This document shows positions 33,534 to 42,299 of a stretch of 64,000 nucleotides of DNA, in pieces (the first letter of the stretch is position 1; each line of letters starts with the position of its first letter). The translations under genes were made by a program, and so were the position numbers. A model generated the notes under the pieces. The model had not been told where the DNA came from. It made no database searches and saw nothing but the letters and a program-made list of their open reading frames with translations. The DNA comes from VXPQ01 sp965117025 (GTDB lineage Bacteria > Bacteroidota > Rhodothermia > Rhodothermales > VXPQ01): the NCBI GenBank assembly GCA_965117025.1, contig OZ220746.1:124001-188000 (forward strand), read 5' to 3'.

Positions 33534-34060
33534 TGACTCCAGGGCGGTACGATGTCCTGCATGCGCGCGTAGGAAATCAACTGCCCAAGATGCTCGGAAT
33601 TATGCCGCAGATAAGCGAGCAGGGCAGCGCGCACGGTCCGTTCCGGGTCGCCGTACAAACTCACCATGGAGTCCATCGTCTCGTCGGACATCCCGCGAAT
33701 ACCGGAAACCGCAAATTCATGCGTGTGCTTCAGGAACGCTACCACGTCTTCTTTCTCCATCACATTCTCGAGCGCCCCTTCCACATCAACTCCTTCGGGC
33801 GCTTCTACCCCCCCGACCCCTAAAATAAAATAGGACGCCTGCGAAACATGCACGAGGTGTCGCCGGAACGGGAACACGGTCTCGGTAGGCGCCCATTCGT
33901 ATTTGTCGGCGGGAAAGACTTCAGCAAGGGCTACCATGTTTGTCAGCACGGCGTCCACCTCCGAGGCGATTTCGTCCTGGCTTGACTGTGCCTGAACCGT
34001 CATGGAGGCAAATCCGGCGATAACCAGCGCAATGGTTACGGTAAGGAGTTTCCTGAACAT
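33530..34060 (-). CDS. Secreted DinB-like protein, copy 2
   Basis: A 176-residue protein with signal peptide MFRKLLTVTIALVIAGFASMTVQAQ and a DinB/DUF664-type four-helix bundle. The His positions LVHVSQASY and HNSEHLGQL are typical metal ligands of this fold. Activity is unknown. It is very similar along its whole length to copy 1 at 34219. The frame is open upstream through a truncated asparaginase start, so a longer fusion could be translated, but ATG 34060 matches the copy 1 start. Confidence 0.88.
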   Translation of the reverse strand: MFRKLLTVTIALVIAGFASMTVQAQSSQDEIASEVDAVLTNMVALAEVFPADKYEWAPTETVFPFRRHLVHVSQASYFILGVGGVEAPEGVDVEGALENVMEKEDVVAFLKHTHEFAVSGIRGMSDETMDSMVSLYGDPERTVRAALLAYLRHNSEHLGQLISYARMQDIVPPWSQ

Positions 34061-34108
34061 ATTATTTTTGAGATGGTGATGAAGGAATACGCGCACGTTC
34101 CGTGCGAT

Positions 34109-34222
34109 CACAATGGGCACGGTCCGGTGCAGACAGGCTTGCGGCGGGTGAGGCATGCCCGCCGCCGAAACGGCAGCCGCCGCACCGGACAAGTGCAGAA
34201 ACGTTCTTCGCGATATGCTCAT
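34109..34222 (-). pseudogene. Truncated duplicate of the asparaginase 5' end
   Basis: This encodes MSISRRTFLHLSGAAAAVSA and onward to about residue 40 (TVPIVIA), matching the first 40 residues of the asparaginase at 32514. It then runs into the leader of DinB copy 2 without a stop. It shows the tandem duplication unit was DinB plus the asparaginase start. The Tat signal could still be translated in frame onto DinB copy 2. Confidence 0.85.
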
Positions 34223-34749
34223 TCGCTCCAGGGCGGTACGATGTCCTGCATGCGCGCGTAGGAAATCAACTGCCCAAGGTGCTCGGAATTATGCCGCAGA
34301 TAAATGAGCAGCGAGGCACGCACGGTCCGTGTCGAACCGTCGTACAAATCCACCATGGAGTTCATCGTTTCGTCCGACATCCCGCGAATGCTGGAAACCG
34401 CAAATTCATGCGTTTGCTTCAGGAACGCTACCACATCGTCTTTCTCCATCACATTCTCGAGCGCTCCTTGCACATCGACTCCCTCGGGCGCTTCCACCCC
34501 ACCGAGCCCTACAAAGAAATAAGACGCTTGCGAAGCATGCACGAGGTGACGCCGGAACGGAAACACGACCTCGGTAGGCGCCCATTCGTATTTATCGGCA
34601 GGAAAGACTTCGGCAAGGGCCACCATGTTTTTCAGCACGGCATCCACCTCTGAGGCGATCTCGTCCTGGCTTGACTGCGCCTGAACCGTCATGGAGGCAA
34701 ATCCGGCAACAACCAGTGCAACGGATACGGTAAAGAGTTTCTTGAACAT
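34219..34749 (-). CDS. Secreted DinB-like protein, copy 1
   Basis: A 176-residue homologue of 33530 with signal peptide MFKKLFTVSVALVVAGFASM and the same His-containing bundle (LVHASQASYFFVG; HNSEHLGQLISYARMQ). Differences from copy 2 are scattered, mostly conservative, so both are probably kept functional. Its stop overlaps the duplicated Tat-signal start as ATGA, as in copy 2. Confidence 0.88.
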   Translation of the reverse strand: MFKKLFTVSVALVVAGFASMTVQAQSSQDEIASEVDAVLKNMVALAEVFPADKYEWAPTEVVFPFRRHLVHASQASYFFVGLGGVEAPEGVDVQGALENVMEKDDVVAFLKQTHEFAVSSIRGMSDETMNSMVDLYDGSTRTVRASLLIYLRHNSEHLGQLISYARMQDIVPPWSE

Positions 34750-34863
34750 GTTATTGAAAGATGGTCATGAAGGGGTTACGTGTGCAATCCATGCAATAAC
34801 AAACATCGTGCTCCGCGGAGGCGCCATACATGTACGGTATGGATCTATGGCATGGAATGTGCT

Positions 34864-34966
34864 TAAGGAGACTCTGATCAAAACCACTTCGCTCAGCGCT
34901 TCACGTTCGTGCATGAAGCGCCCCTCTCAGCCTCTGCGCTTTGCGGACCTAATCAGAGTATCCTTA
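34864..34966. repeat. MITE-like 103-bp repeat, complete copy
   Basis: Terminal inverted repeats TAAGGAGACTCTGATCA and TAATCAGAGTATCCTTA (15 of 17 pair) enclose AAACCACTTCGCTCAGC, an imperfect inner palindrome GCTTCACGTTC/GTGCATGAAGC and CTCAGCCTCTGCGCTTTGCGG. There is no coding capacity. It lies in a 290-base gap that otherwise shows nothing I recognise. Confidence 0.85.
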
Positions 34967-35039
34967 GGCGAGTATGAAGATATTGCGTGCGCCGGTCAAT
35001 TGCAGGAAAAAATGCACGGCTTCCCTGGCGACTTTCATG

Positions 35040-36155
35040 TCACAGGGCCCGTTCCGTTGACCGGTCGAAGAAGTAAAGTTTTCTCAGGTCCAGCACCAGT
35101 CGGACGGATCGGCCCGCTTCGGGGAGTGTCCGGGACGCGATCCGGGCGCGAATATCCTGCTTCCCTACCCTGGCGCAAAGCAATGCTTCATGTCCCATGG
35201 GCTCCACGACGTCCAGCAGAAAATCGGCCTCGTACGCAGCGTGTGCGGGAAGGGTATCTGATGAGGATGAGGACGTCTGAATATCTTCCGGGCGTATGCC
35301 GAGGGTCACGACCTGCCCGACGCATGCTCCGACGGCTGCATGGTCGGGTTCCCGCAGGGGAATCAGCAGGCTTTCTCCTTCCGCCTCGAAGGCGGGCCCT
35401 CCCCCCTCCTCGACGATGCGGCCCTCAATGAAGTTCATCGCCGGGTTTCCGATAAATCCGGCTACGAACCGGTTTGCAGGCCGCCTGTAGAGTGCAAGCG
35501 GCGTATCGATCTGCTGGATTCGTCCCTTGTCGAGTACTACAATCCGGTCCCCCATGGTCATGGCCTCGACCTGATCATGCGTAACATAAATCATGGTCGT
35601 ACCCAACCGGCTGTGGAGCCTCGATATTTCCGCCCGCATTTTTCCTCGCAGTCCCGCATCGAGGTTGGAAAGCGGTTCGTCAAAGAGAAACATGCGCGGT
35701 TTGCGGACAATGGCCCTCCCAAGCGCGACCCGTTGCCGCTGCCCCCCGGACAATTGCTCCGGTTTCCGGTTCAGAATCGTTTCGATACCGAGTAATTCCG
35801 CAGCCTCCCGGACCCGGCGGCTCATTTCTTCCTTGCCGTATCCGCGCAGTTTGAGCCCGAAGGCCATGTTGTCGAATACCGACATGTGCGGGTACAGGAC
35901 ATAGTTCTGAAAGACCATCGCCACGTCCCGGTCCCGCGCGGGTACGCCGTTTACCATCCGATGATCGATATACAGGGAACCCTGTGTGATCGACTCGAGG
36001 CCGGCGATCATGCGCAGCACGGTGCTTTTCCCGCATCCCGATGGCCCAACCAGCACCACGAACTCTCCCTCCTCGACCTCGAAGGTCAGGTCCTGGACCG
36101 CTGTGACATTCCTGTCGTACACCTTACGGATATTTTCGAGCCGGATACGCGCCAT
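35040..36155 (-). CDS. Carbohydrate ABC transporter ATPase (MalK/UgpC/MsmK type)
   Basis: A 371-residue nucleotide-binding subunit. Walker A is GPSGCGKST, the Q-loop is MVFQNYVLYPHM, the signature LSGGQRQRVALGRA, Walker B MFLFDEPLSNLD and the H-loop VTHD. The C-terminal TOBE-type regulatory domain (VVTLGIRPEDIQ) marks the sugar-importer class. No permease or binding protein is nearby, so it may serve several sugar transporters, as MsmK does. It is divergent from a LacI regulator 137 bases away. Confidence 0.93.
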   Translation of the reverse strand: MARIRLENIRKVYDRNVTAVQDLTFEVEEGEFVVLVGPSGCGKSTVLRMIAGLESITQGSLYIDHRMVNGVPARDRDVAMVFQNYVLYPHMSVFDNMAFGLKLRGYGKEEMSRRVREAAELLGIETILNRKPEQLSGGQRQRVALGRAIVRKPRMFLFDEPLSNLDAGLRGKMRAEISRLHSRLGTTMIYVTHDQVEAMTMGDRIVVLDKGRIQQIDTPLALYRRPANRFVAGFIGNPAMNFIEGRIVEEGGGPAFEAEGESLLIPLREPDHAAVGACVGQVVTLGIRPEDIQTSSSSSDTLPAHAAYEADFLLDVVEPMGHEALLCARVGKQDIRARIASRTLPEAGRSVRLVLDLRKLYFFDRSTERAL

Positions 36156-36241
36156 GCAGGCAAATCAAAAAGACAGTGAAAAAACAAACCTGGCCGGCAG
36201 CCGCCGGGGACCTTTTGCAGGTATAGGGATTAAGCGTACTT

Positions 36242-36249
36242 TTGCGCAA
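36242..36249. promoter_or_regulatory. Possible LacI-family operator core
   Basis: TTGCGCAA, a palindrome with the central CG usual in LacI-family operators, lies between the divergent ABC ATPase and LacI genes. The flanking bases pair poorly, so this is a weak candidate. Confidence 0.25.
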
Positions 36250-36292
36250 TATACCCTCTACGGGGACAGATCGAACAATTCGAATGTGCAGG

Positions 36293-37312
36293 ATGCAGAA
36301 AAAATCAAGAATCACCATTTATGATGTGGCGGAGAGGGCGGGTGTTTCGATATCCACCATATCGCGTGTGATGAATAACTCCGACCTGGTGACCGAGCCG
36401 ACCCGGTTGCGTGTGCTCAAGGCGATCGAAGCCTTGCGCTTCCGTCCGGATCGTACGGCCAAGTCGTTGGCCCGCAAGGCGGCGAGGTCCTTTGCCGTGG
36501 CTATTCCCACCTTCACGATGCCTTTTCATAACGAGTTGCTGAAAGGCGTCCGGTTTCGCCTGCGCCGACAGGATATTGATCTCCTTCTTTGCGATCTGGG
36601 AACGAAGTCGCCGAACGCCACGCTGATGAATTTTCTGGATCGGGGCTCCGTGCAAGGTCTCCTTCTTGTCGGCGTTGCTCTCGACGAGCACATTGTGGAG
36701 GAACTGGAAACACTGCACTCTCCGGTGGTTCTTGTGGGTACGCAGCATCCTGCCTTCGATTCGTTTTCCTGGGACGATCGAGCGGGTGCGGCGGCGGCTA
36801 TCGAACATCTGATCGGCCTTGGGCACACCCGGATTGCCATGATCGTATCGCACACGAGCGGTTCCATGCAGAACGAGCGACTCGAGGGAGTGCGGGAAGC
36901 CATGCACAAAGCCGGCCGGTCTTTCTCCCGGGAAGATATTTTCTGCGGGAGTACCGAGAAGCACGCCGGTTTCAGCGAGGAAGCAGGCTACGAGGCAATG
37001 CAACGGATTCTTTCGGAACGCCTGGATGTTACGGCGGTCTTTGCGCTGAGCGATGTGCAGGCCATTGGAGCCTGGAAAGCCATACGCGATGCGGGACGGG
37101 AAATACCCGGAGATATTGCACTGGTAGGCTACGACGATATCAAGACCAGCCAGTACATTGGTCTTTCCAGCGTGGATCAGCGTATGCACGAAGTGGGCGA
37201 GCAAGCCACTGAGTTAATTCTGCAGCGCATGACCGGCGATGAGAAGGCTTCCCCGGTAGATCGGATAATCGTTCCCAGGTTGATGGCGCGCAGGTCTTCC
37301 CGACCCCAATGA
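36293..37312 (+). CDS. LacI family transcriptional regulator
   Basis: A 339-residue repressor. The N-terminal helix-turn-helix and hinge are ITIYDVAERAGVSISTISRVMNN and RPDRTAKSLARKAARSFAV. The periplasmic-binding-protein-like domain includes DDRAGAAAAIEHLIGLGHTRIAMI and DIALVGYDDIKTSQYIGLSSV. It probably controls the divergent sugar ABC ATPase. ATG 36293 or 36284 could be used. Its stop overlaps an ATG (ATGA) in the frame of purC. Confidence 0.92.
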   Translation: MQKKSRITIYDVAERAGVSISTISRVMNNSDLVTEPTRLRVLKAIEALRFRPDRTAKSLARKAARSFAVAIPTFTMPFHNELLKGVRFRLRRQDIDLLLCDLGTKSPNATLMNFLDRGSVQGLLLVGVALDEHIVEELETLHSPVVLVGTQHPAFDSFSWDDRAGAAAAIEHLIGLGHTRIAMIVSHTSGSMQNERLEGVREAMHKAGRSFSREDIFCGSTEKHAGFSEEAGYEAMQRILSERLDVTAVFALSDVQAIGAWKAIRDAGREIPGDIALVGYDDIKTSQYIGLSSVDQRMHEVGEQATELILQRMTGDEKASPVDRIIVPRLMARRSSRPQ

Positions 37313-37356
37313 GCCTGCTTTCTTCTCCTGACCTTTTTTATTCCGTTTTCTCGCAT

Positions 37357-38361
37357 ATGCCAATGGAAAGCACGTTGCATCGATCTTTGGAGGAGACGAT
37401 CCGGCAACAACTCGATCATACGATCGGCGAGACGCATTTCACGGAGGCCGGCGATCTGTACCAGGGTAAAGTCCGCGATGTTTACCGGGCGTCCACTGCT
37501 TCCGGCGATGCGCTCTGCCTGATCACGACCGACCGCATTTCGGCGTTCGATCACATTCTGCGCCAGCAGATTCCTTTCAAGGGGCAGGTGTTGAATCAAA
37601 CGGCTGCTTTTTTCTTCGAACGAACAAAGGATATTGCGCCCAATCATCTTGTGGCGGTTCCGGACCCGAACGTCACGATGGCGGTGCCTTGTACGCCTGT
37701 TCCCGTCGAATTTGTGGTCCGCGGGTATCTTGCAGGGCATGCCTGGCGGGAATACCGCGCCGGACGGCGCAGCGTTTCGGGCGTGGCGCTGCCGGATGGT
37801 CTGCAGGAAAGCAGTCGCCTTCCCGAGCCCGTGCTCACCCCCGCTACCAAAGCGGAAACGGGACACGACGAAGATATCTCCCGGGAGGAAATTGTCGCGC
37901 GCGGCCTGCTGACGCACGATGCATTCGATGAACTGGAAGCTGTTGCGCTTGCCTTGTTTGCACGCGGTACGGACATGTCTGCGGGGCGAGGGTTGCTGCT
38001 CGTGGATACCAAGTACGAGTTCGGCCGCGCCCCGGACGGCGCTTTCCTGCTTATAGACGAGGTGCATACCCCCGATTCATCCCGGTACTACTATGCGGAT
38101 GGATATGAGGCACGGCTTCGGTCCGGGGCGCCTCAAAAGCAGCTTTCCAAGGAATTCGTCCGCGAGTGGCTGATGGAGCAGGGTTTTCAGGGAAAACCGG
38201 GACAGAATCTGCCCGACCTGCCGGACGATTTCCGTGTACAGGTAGCCGCTCGCTACATTGAGTTGTATGAGGCGGTGACCGGGCTGATGTTCGAGCCGGA
38301 CCCCCATCCCGACCCGGTTGAGCGCATACACCGGGCAATCACATCGTATCTGGCGAACTGA
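37357..38361 (+). CDS. purC: Phosphoribosylaminoimidazole-succinocarboxamide synthase
   Basis: SAICAR synthase joins CAIR and aspartate in purine synthesis. Conserved blocks are YQGKVRDVY, CLITTDRISAFDHIL, GQVLNQTAAFFF, VVRGYLAGHAW, TPATKAETGHDEDIS and LLVDTKYEFG. The frame is open back to an ATG at 37309 overlapping the LacI stop. Conservation only begins after residue 370xx-encoded HRSLEE, so 37357 or 37363 is the more natural start (about 334 residues). The last 23 bases overlap the convergent moaE. Confidence 0.94.
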   Translation: MPMESTLHRSLEETIRQQLDHTIGETHFTEAGDLYQGKVRDVYRASTASGDALCLITTDRISAFDHILRQQIPFKGQVLNQTAAFFFERTKDIAPNHLVAVPDPNVTMAVPCTPVPVEFVVRGYLAGHAWREYRAGRRSVSGVALPDGLQESSRLPEPVLTPATKAETGHDEDISREEIVARGLLTHDAFDELEAVALALFARGTDMSAGRGLLLVDTKYEFGRAPDGAFLLIDEVHTPDSSRYYYADGYEARLRSGAPQKQLSKEFVREWLMEQGFQGKPGQNLPDLPDDFRVQVAARYIELYEAVTGLMFEPDPHPDPVERIHRAITSYLAN

Positions 38362-38845
38362 GGAAATCGGGAGCGGAATCTCCCTCGACCCACCTGGAGT
38401 TCCCGTCGACGAAGTGCTCCTTCTTCCAGATCGGCACCCGGGTTTTCAGCGTGTCGATCAGGTACCGGCATGCTGCGAAGGCGTCCGCACGGTGGGGCGC
38501 CGCAACGCCCGCAATGACGCTTATTTCCCGCAGCGGTACCTCGCCGATGCGGTGGAGCAGGCAGGCGCGGCGAACCGACCAACGGGCAAGAGCTTCCTCC
38601 ACAAGCCTATACATTTCCTTGAGGGCCATAGGTTTGTAGCATTCGTATTCAAGAAGTACCGTTTCCCGCCGCCCTGCTTCTCCGCCGGTTACTTTTCCTT
38701 CAGTCCCGGTCCACCGGCGTGTGGTTCCAAGGAAAATATCTACCCCGCCGGCCTCTTCGACCCGGAGAAATTCCGAAACCTCTTCAAGAGAAAGAGGCGT
38801 TTCCCGGATGTCTATCCAGGCCGAGTCGTTCGATATCCCGGTCAT
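38339..38845 (-). CDS. moaE: Molybdopterin synthase catalytic subunit
   Basis: MoaE transfers sulfur from thiocarboxylated MoaD to precursor Z, forming molybdopterin. Family blocks are GGVDIFLGTTR, LEYECYKPMALKEM, RACLLHRIGEVPLREISVIAGVAAPHRADAFAACRYLID, and the catalytic-lysine segment VPIWKKEHFVDG. The ATG at 38845 has GGAGG about seven bases upstream. It follows moaD with a one-base gap. Confidence 0.94.
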   Translation of the reverse strand: MTGISNDSAWIDIRETPLSLEEVSEFLRVEEAGGVDIFLGTTRRWTGTEGKVTGGEAGRRETVLLEYECYKPMALKEMYRLVEEALARWSVRRACLLHRIGEVPLREISVIAGVAAPHRADAFAACRYLIDTLKTRVPIWKKEHFVDGNSRWVEGDSAPDFLSSPDTM

Positions 38846-38846
38846 C

Positions 38847-39116
38847 TCATCCTCCGCTGACGGGTGTAATGAGGGCCATCTCGTCCCCTGCGCGCACCAT
38901 ATGTTCTCGTGGCACGTACTCCCGATTGACGGCAATGCGTACGAGCGGAAGCACAGGGCGAATGGCAGGATACGTTGCAGCCAGCCTTTCGAGTAGCACG
39001 CCAGCGGATACGGATTCTCCGGGATCGAGATGCAGGGTCGTTGCATCGACTCCTGCCTGTTCCCGGATCACACTGAAAAGCAGCACCTGTACGCTCTGTA
39101 GTTTTTTGTCACCCAT
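38847..39116 (-). CDS. moaD: Molybdopterin synthase sulfur-carrier subunit
   Basis: An 89-residue ubiquitin-like sulfur carrier. It ends in the required Gly-Gly (ALITPVSGG), which is thiocarboxylated by MoeB. The frame start ATG 39116 fits the beta-grasp fold (VQVLLFSVIREQAG). Paired with moaE. No other molybdenum cofactor gene is in the window. Confidence 0.92.
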   Translation of the reverse strand: MGDKKLQSVQVLLFSVIREQAGVDATTLHLDPGESVSAGVLLERLAATYPAIRPVLPLVRIAVNREYVPREHMVRAGDEMALITPVSGG

Positions 39117-39136
39117 GTTTTGTCGTGTATGGGCGC

Positions 39137-40393
39137 TCAACGGAACCGGATGGCGCGAATTGCTTCGATGCCGGCTGCTACCCGGGCCGGCACATACGCT
39201 GCCAGCACACATAGCGCCATCGCAAGGGCGCCGGTGAGCAGGAAGTCGAAAGCATGCAGTTCGACCGGCGCCGTGGTGAGGTAGTACGCCTCTTCCGGTA
39301 AGGAAATGAGGCCGTATTTGTCCTGCAAAAGCACGAGCGCCAGAGCAAGACTTTCTCCAAGCACTACCCCCACTCCGCCGATCAGCAAGCCGGACCATAC
39401 GAACTGCTTGCGGATCGATCTCATGGAGGCGCCCATACTTTTGAGAATGCCGATCTCCCGTGTTTTTTCGAGGGTGGTCATCAGGAGCGTGCCGATGATG
39501 TTGAATGCAGCCACCACGACGATAATGCTGATCACGACAGGGATAATGCTTTTCTGCAGGTTGATCCAGGCAAACAGTCCGCCATATACGTCATATATGC
39601 TCCGCGCCATGAGCGGAAATCCTACCCTGTCTTCTATCTCTCGGGCGGCGTCCCTCGCCGTATCTACCTCTGAAAGAGTTACGTCAAACCGGGTTGCCTG
39701 ATCCGGACCGTAGGCAAGCAATTCCCGTGCCGCGGAAAGAGATGTAAAGACATACAGGGCGTCGAAATTGGCAAGAGACGTTTCATAGATGCCGGCAATG
39801 CGGAATGTCTTTGTGCGGGGCGCCGTCAGGCCCGCTATGAAAGACGTTTCCCCTGCGGATGCCGAACGCATGGAAAAAGAGGTAACGAGTTGCCCTGGCT
39901 GCACCTGGAGCAGATCGGCCAGTTCCTTTCCGATGACCAGGCCGGCATGCCCGCTGGCGTCGGGCTGCGTATCGAAAGAGCCGTCCACGATCTGTTCCTG
40001 GAAATAGGCGGGCGGCCGCTCCATGCCCCGTATGGCTACGCCCTCTATGTGCTCCCGGGACCGCCGAAGGAGGGCAAACTCCTGGACCACGACCGCCGCA
40101 TCGACGACGCCGGGTGTGGAGGCAAGCGTATCCCGGACCGATGCGGCCTGATCAATGGGCGCATCCCGAAAGGTTTCCACTTGTACATGCGCCCCGAATC
40201 CGGTGATTTTGGCTTCGATTTCACTGCCGAATCCCCGTACGACCGAAAGCGCGAGGAGCAGGGCCGCGGTTCCCAGCGCAACGCCCGCTGTAGCTATCCA
40301 CGCAATGAACCGTACAAAGCGGCTCCCCTCCTCCTGTCCGCGCACAGACCGGAGATAGCGCATCGCCATGAAGCGTTCGAAGCGGGAAGGCAT
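39137..40393 (-). CDS. LolC/LolE-type ABC transporter permease
   Basis: A 418-residue MacB/FtsX-family permease of the lipoprotein-release type. It has an N-terminal transmembrane helix (FIAWIATAGVALGTAALLLAL), a large periplasmic domain, then three helices (IIPVVISIIVVVAAFNIIGTLL, LIGGVGVVLGESLAL, FLLTGALAMALCVLAAYVPA). The segment EKTREIGILKSMGAS is the coupling-helix signature. It should take outer-membrane lipoproteins from the inner membrane with a LolD ATPase, which is not here. It is 20 bases upstream of moaD. Confidence 0.9.
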   Translation of the reverse strand: MPSRFERFMAMRYLRSVRGQEEGSRFVRFIAWIATAGVALGTAALLLALSVVRGFGSEIEAKITGFGAHVQVETFRDAPIDQAASVRDTLASTPGVVDAAVVVQEFALLRRSREHIEGVAIRGMERPPAYFQEQIVDGSFDTQPDASGHAGLVIGKELADLLQVQPGQLVTSFSMRSASAGETSFIAGLTAPRTKTFRIAGIYETSLANFDALYVFTSLSAARELLAYGPDQATRFDVTLSEVDTARDAAREIEDRVGFPLMARSIYDVYGGLFAWINLQKSIIPVVISIIVVVAAFNIIGTLLMTTLEKTREIGILKSMGASMRSIRKQFVWSGLLIGGVGVVLGESLALALVLLQDKYGLISLPEEAYYLTTAPVELHAFDFLLTGALAMALCVLAAYVPARVAAGIEAIRAIRFR

Positions 40394-40578
40394 GGGCTGG
40401 GGTACGGTGCGACGGCATGACGGAAGGTTTTTTGATACCCGTCGGGGGGCGCGCCGGTTCTCGAATCAGCGATACCACGTTTTTGCGTCCGGAATCAAAA
40501 CCTCCGGGTAATCTGCGGGTATGCTACCCCAAATACCTGTTCCCTGTGCCGCACTTGCTTCATCCTGGAGAGGATACC

Positions 40579-42219
40579 ATGAACCACGTGCATTCTTCTG
40601 TCGCCATCCCGGAGATCCCATTGCCGAAAAACGAGCCCGTGCTCGATTATGCCCCCGATTCGGAGGAGCGCAGCCGTCTTCAGCAAAAACTCAAAATGCT
40701 CCGCAGTGAAACGGTCGAGATTCCGGCCCTTATCGGCGGGCGCGAAGTGCGCACGGGAAAAACCGTGGAAATCAGGGCGCCCCACGATCATGGATGTGTT
40801 CTTGGCGTGGCGCATCTTTGCGGCCCCGAGGAAACGACGGAGGCGATACGCTGTGCGCTGGAAGCCCGGGAGGAATGGATGCGCGTGCCATGGTCGGATC
40901 GTCTCGGAGTCTTCAGGAAGGCGGCCGATCTGCTTTCCGGTCCCTGGCGGGATACGTTGAACGCAGCCACGATGCTGGGCCAGAGCAAGAATGCTTTTCA
41001 GGCGGAAATCGATGCAGCCTGCGAAACGATCGATTTCTGGCGGTTCAACGCGGCCTATGCGGAGCGGATCGTAGCAGATCAGCCCCTTTCTTCCGAAGAG
41101 ATCCTCAATCGCATGGAGTACCGGGCGCTTGAGGGGTTTGTGAGCGCCATAACCCCCTTCAACTTTACGGCGATCCAGGCCAATTTGCCCACGGCCCCCG
41201 TGTTGATGGGCAATGTAGCGCTATGGAAACCGGCCACAACTGCTCTCCTGTCGGCCTGGTATACGTATCAGCTTCTTGAAGAAGCGGGTTTGCCGCCGGG
41301 TGTAATCAATATGCTTCCCGGTCACGGCCCGGAGATAGGCGCGCCGATCCTGGCCTCGGAGCATCTTGCCGGTCTGCATTTTACCGGCTCTACGGGTACG
41401 TTTCAGTACATGTGGCGCACGATCGGGGCGAATATCGACAGATACCGGTCCTACCCGCGCATCGTCGGCGAAACCGGGGGCAAGGATTTTATTGTGGCGC
41501 ATCCTTCGGCGCACGCAGTCGAGGTAGCCACCGCGATCGTGCGGGGCGGCTTCGAATACCAGGGCCAGAAATGCTCGGCCGCTTCGCGCGTGTACCTGCC
41601 GGCCTCTCTTTGGCCGGAAATAGAGCGGGAGTTGACACAACAACTCGACGCGGTAAAAACGGGACCGGTCGAGGACTTTTCGAACTTCGTCAACGCGGTG
41701 ATCGACCGTCCTTCTTTCGACCGCATCACCGGATATATCGACCGGGCGCATGCCGATCCGGATGCAGACATCGTGCATGGGGGCACGTACTCCGACGAGG
41801 AAGGGTATTTCATCACTCCTTCTGTGTTTCGGGTTCGCGACCCCATGCACGAAACAATGCGGGAAGAGATATTCGGACCGGTCGTCTCGGTGTTTGTGTA
41901 TGAGGACGCCTGTTATGAGGATATGCTTGATGTATTGGACAAAACCTCGTCGTATGCCTTGACCGGAGCTGTTTTCGCCGCCGATCAGGAGGTAATCCGG
42001 AAGACCTCTGATCGACTGATCGATAACGCCGGTAATTTCTATATCAACGACAAGCCTACCGGGGCCGTGGTCGGTCAGCAGCCGTTTGGGGGCGCCCGCA
42101 AGTCGGGCACCAACGATAAGGCAGGGTCGCAGTTGAATCTGACGCGCTGGACTTCTCCCCGCGTTGTAAAAGAGAACCTTGCTCCTGCACGGCACTTTTC
42201 CTATCCCTTTATGGGTTAG
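40579..42219 (+). CDS. pruA: L-glutamate gamma-semialdehyde dehydrogenase
   Basis: This oxidises glutamate semialdehyde (from proline) to glutamate with NAD. The 546-residue protein belongs to the 1-pyrroline-5-carboxylate dehydrogenase group. Markers are FVSAITPFNFTAI, the catalytic Glu in VGETGGKDF, the nucleophile Cys in YQGQKCSAASR, and the C-terminal QQPFGGARKSGTNDKAG. GGAGAGG lies six bases before ATG 40579. No proline dehydrogenase gene is near. Confidence 0.96.
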   Translation: MNHVHSSVAIPEIPLPKNEPVLDYAPDSEERSRLQQKLKMLRSETVEIPALIGGREVRTGKTVEIRAPHDHGCVLGVAHLCGPEETTEAIRCALEAREEWMRVPWSDRLGVFRKAADLLSGPWRDTLNAATMLGQSKNAFQAEIDAACETIDFWRFNAAYAERIVADQPLSSEEILNRMEYRALEGFVSAITPFNFTAIQANLPTAPVLMGNVALWKPATTALLSAWYTYQLLEEAGLPPGVINMLPGHGPEIGAPILASEHLAGLHFTGSTGTFQYMWRTIGANIDRYRSYPRIVGETGGKDFIVAHPSAHAVEVATAIVRGGFEYQGQKCSAASRVYLPASLWPEIERELTQQLDAVKTGPVEDFSNFVNAVIDRPSFDRITGYIDRAHADPDADIVHGGTYSDEEGYFITPSVFRVRDPMHETMREEIFGPVVSVFVYEDACYEDMLDVLDKTSSYALTGAVFAADQEVIRKTSDRLIDNAGNFYINDKPTGAVVGQQPFGGARKSGTNDKAGSQLNLTRWTSPRVVKENLAPARHFSYPFMG

Positions 42220-42231
42220 GAAGGTCTTTTG

Positions 42232-42281
42232 CACACGAACGTGAAGCGCTGATCGAAGCGGTTTTGATCAGAGTGTCCTTA
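42232..42281 (-). repeat. MITE-like repeat, half copy
   Basis: In inverted orientation it reads TAAGGACACTCTGATCA and AAACCGCTTCGATCAGCGC, then TTCACGTTCGTG: the left terminal repeat plus half of the inner palindrome. The other half is absent. It sits in the 80-base gap between pruA and the next gene. Confidence 0.75.
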
Positions 42282-42299
42282 AACCAATCTGTATGTTGC

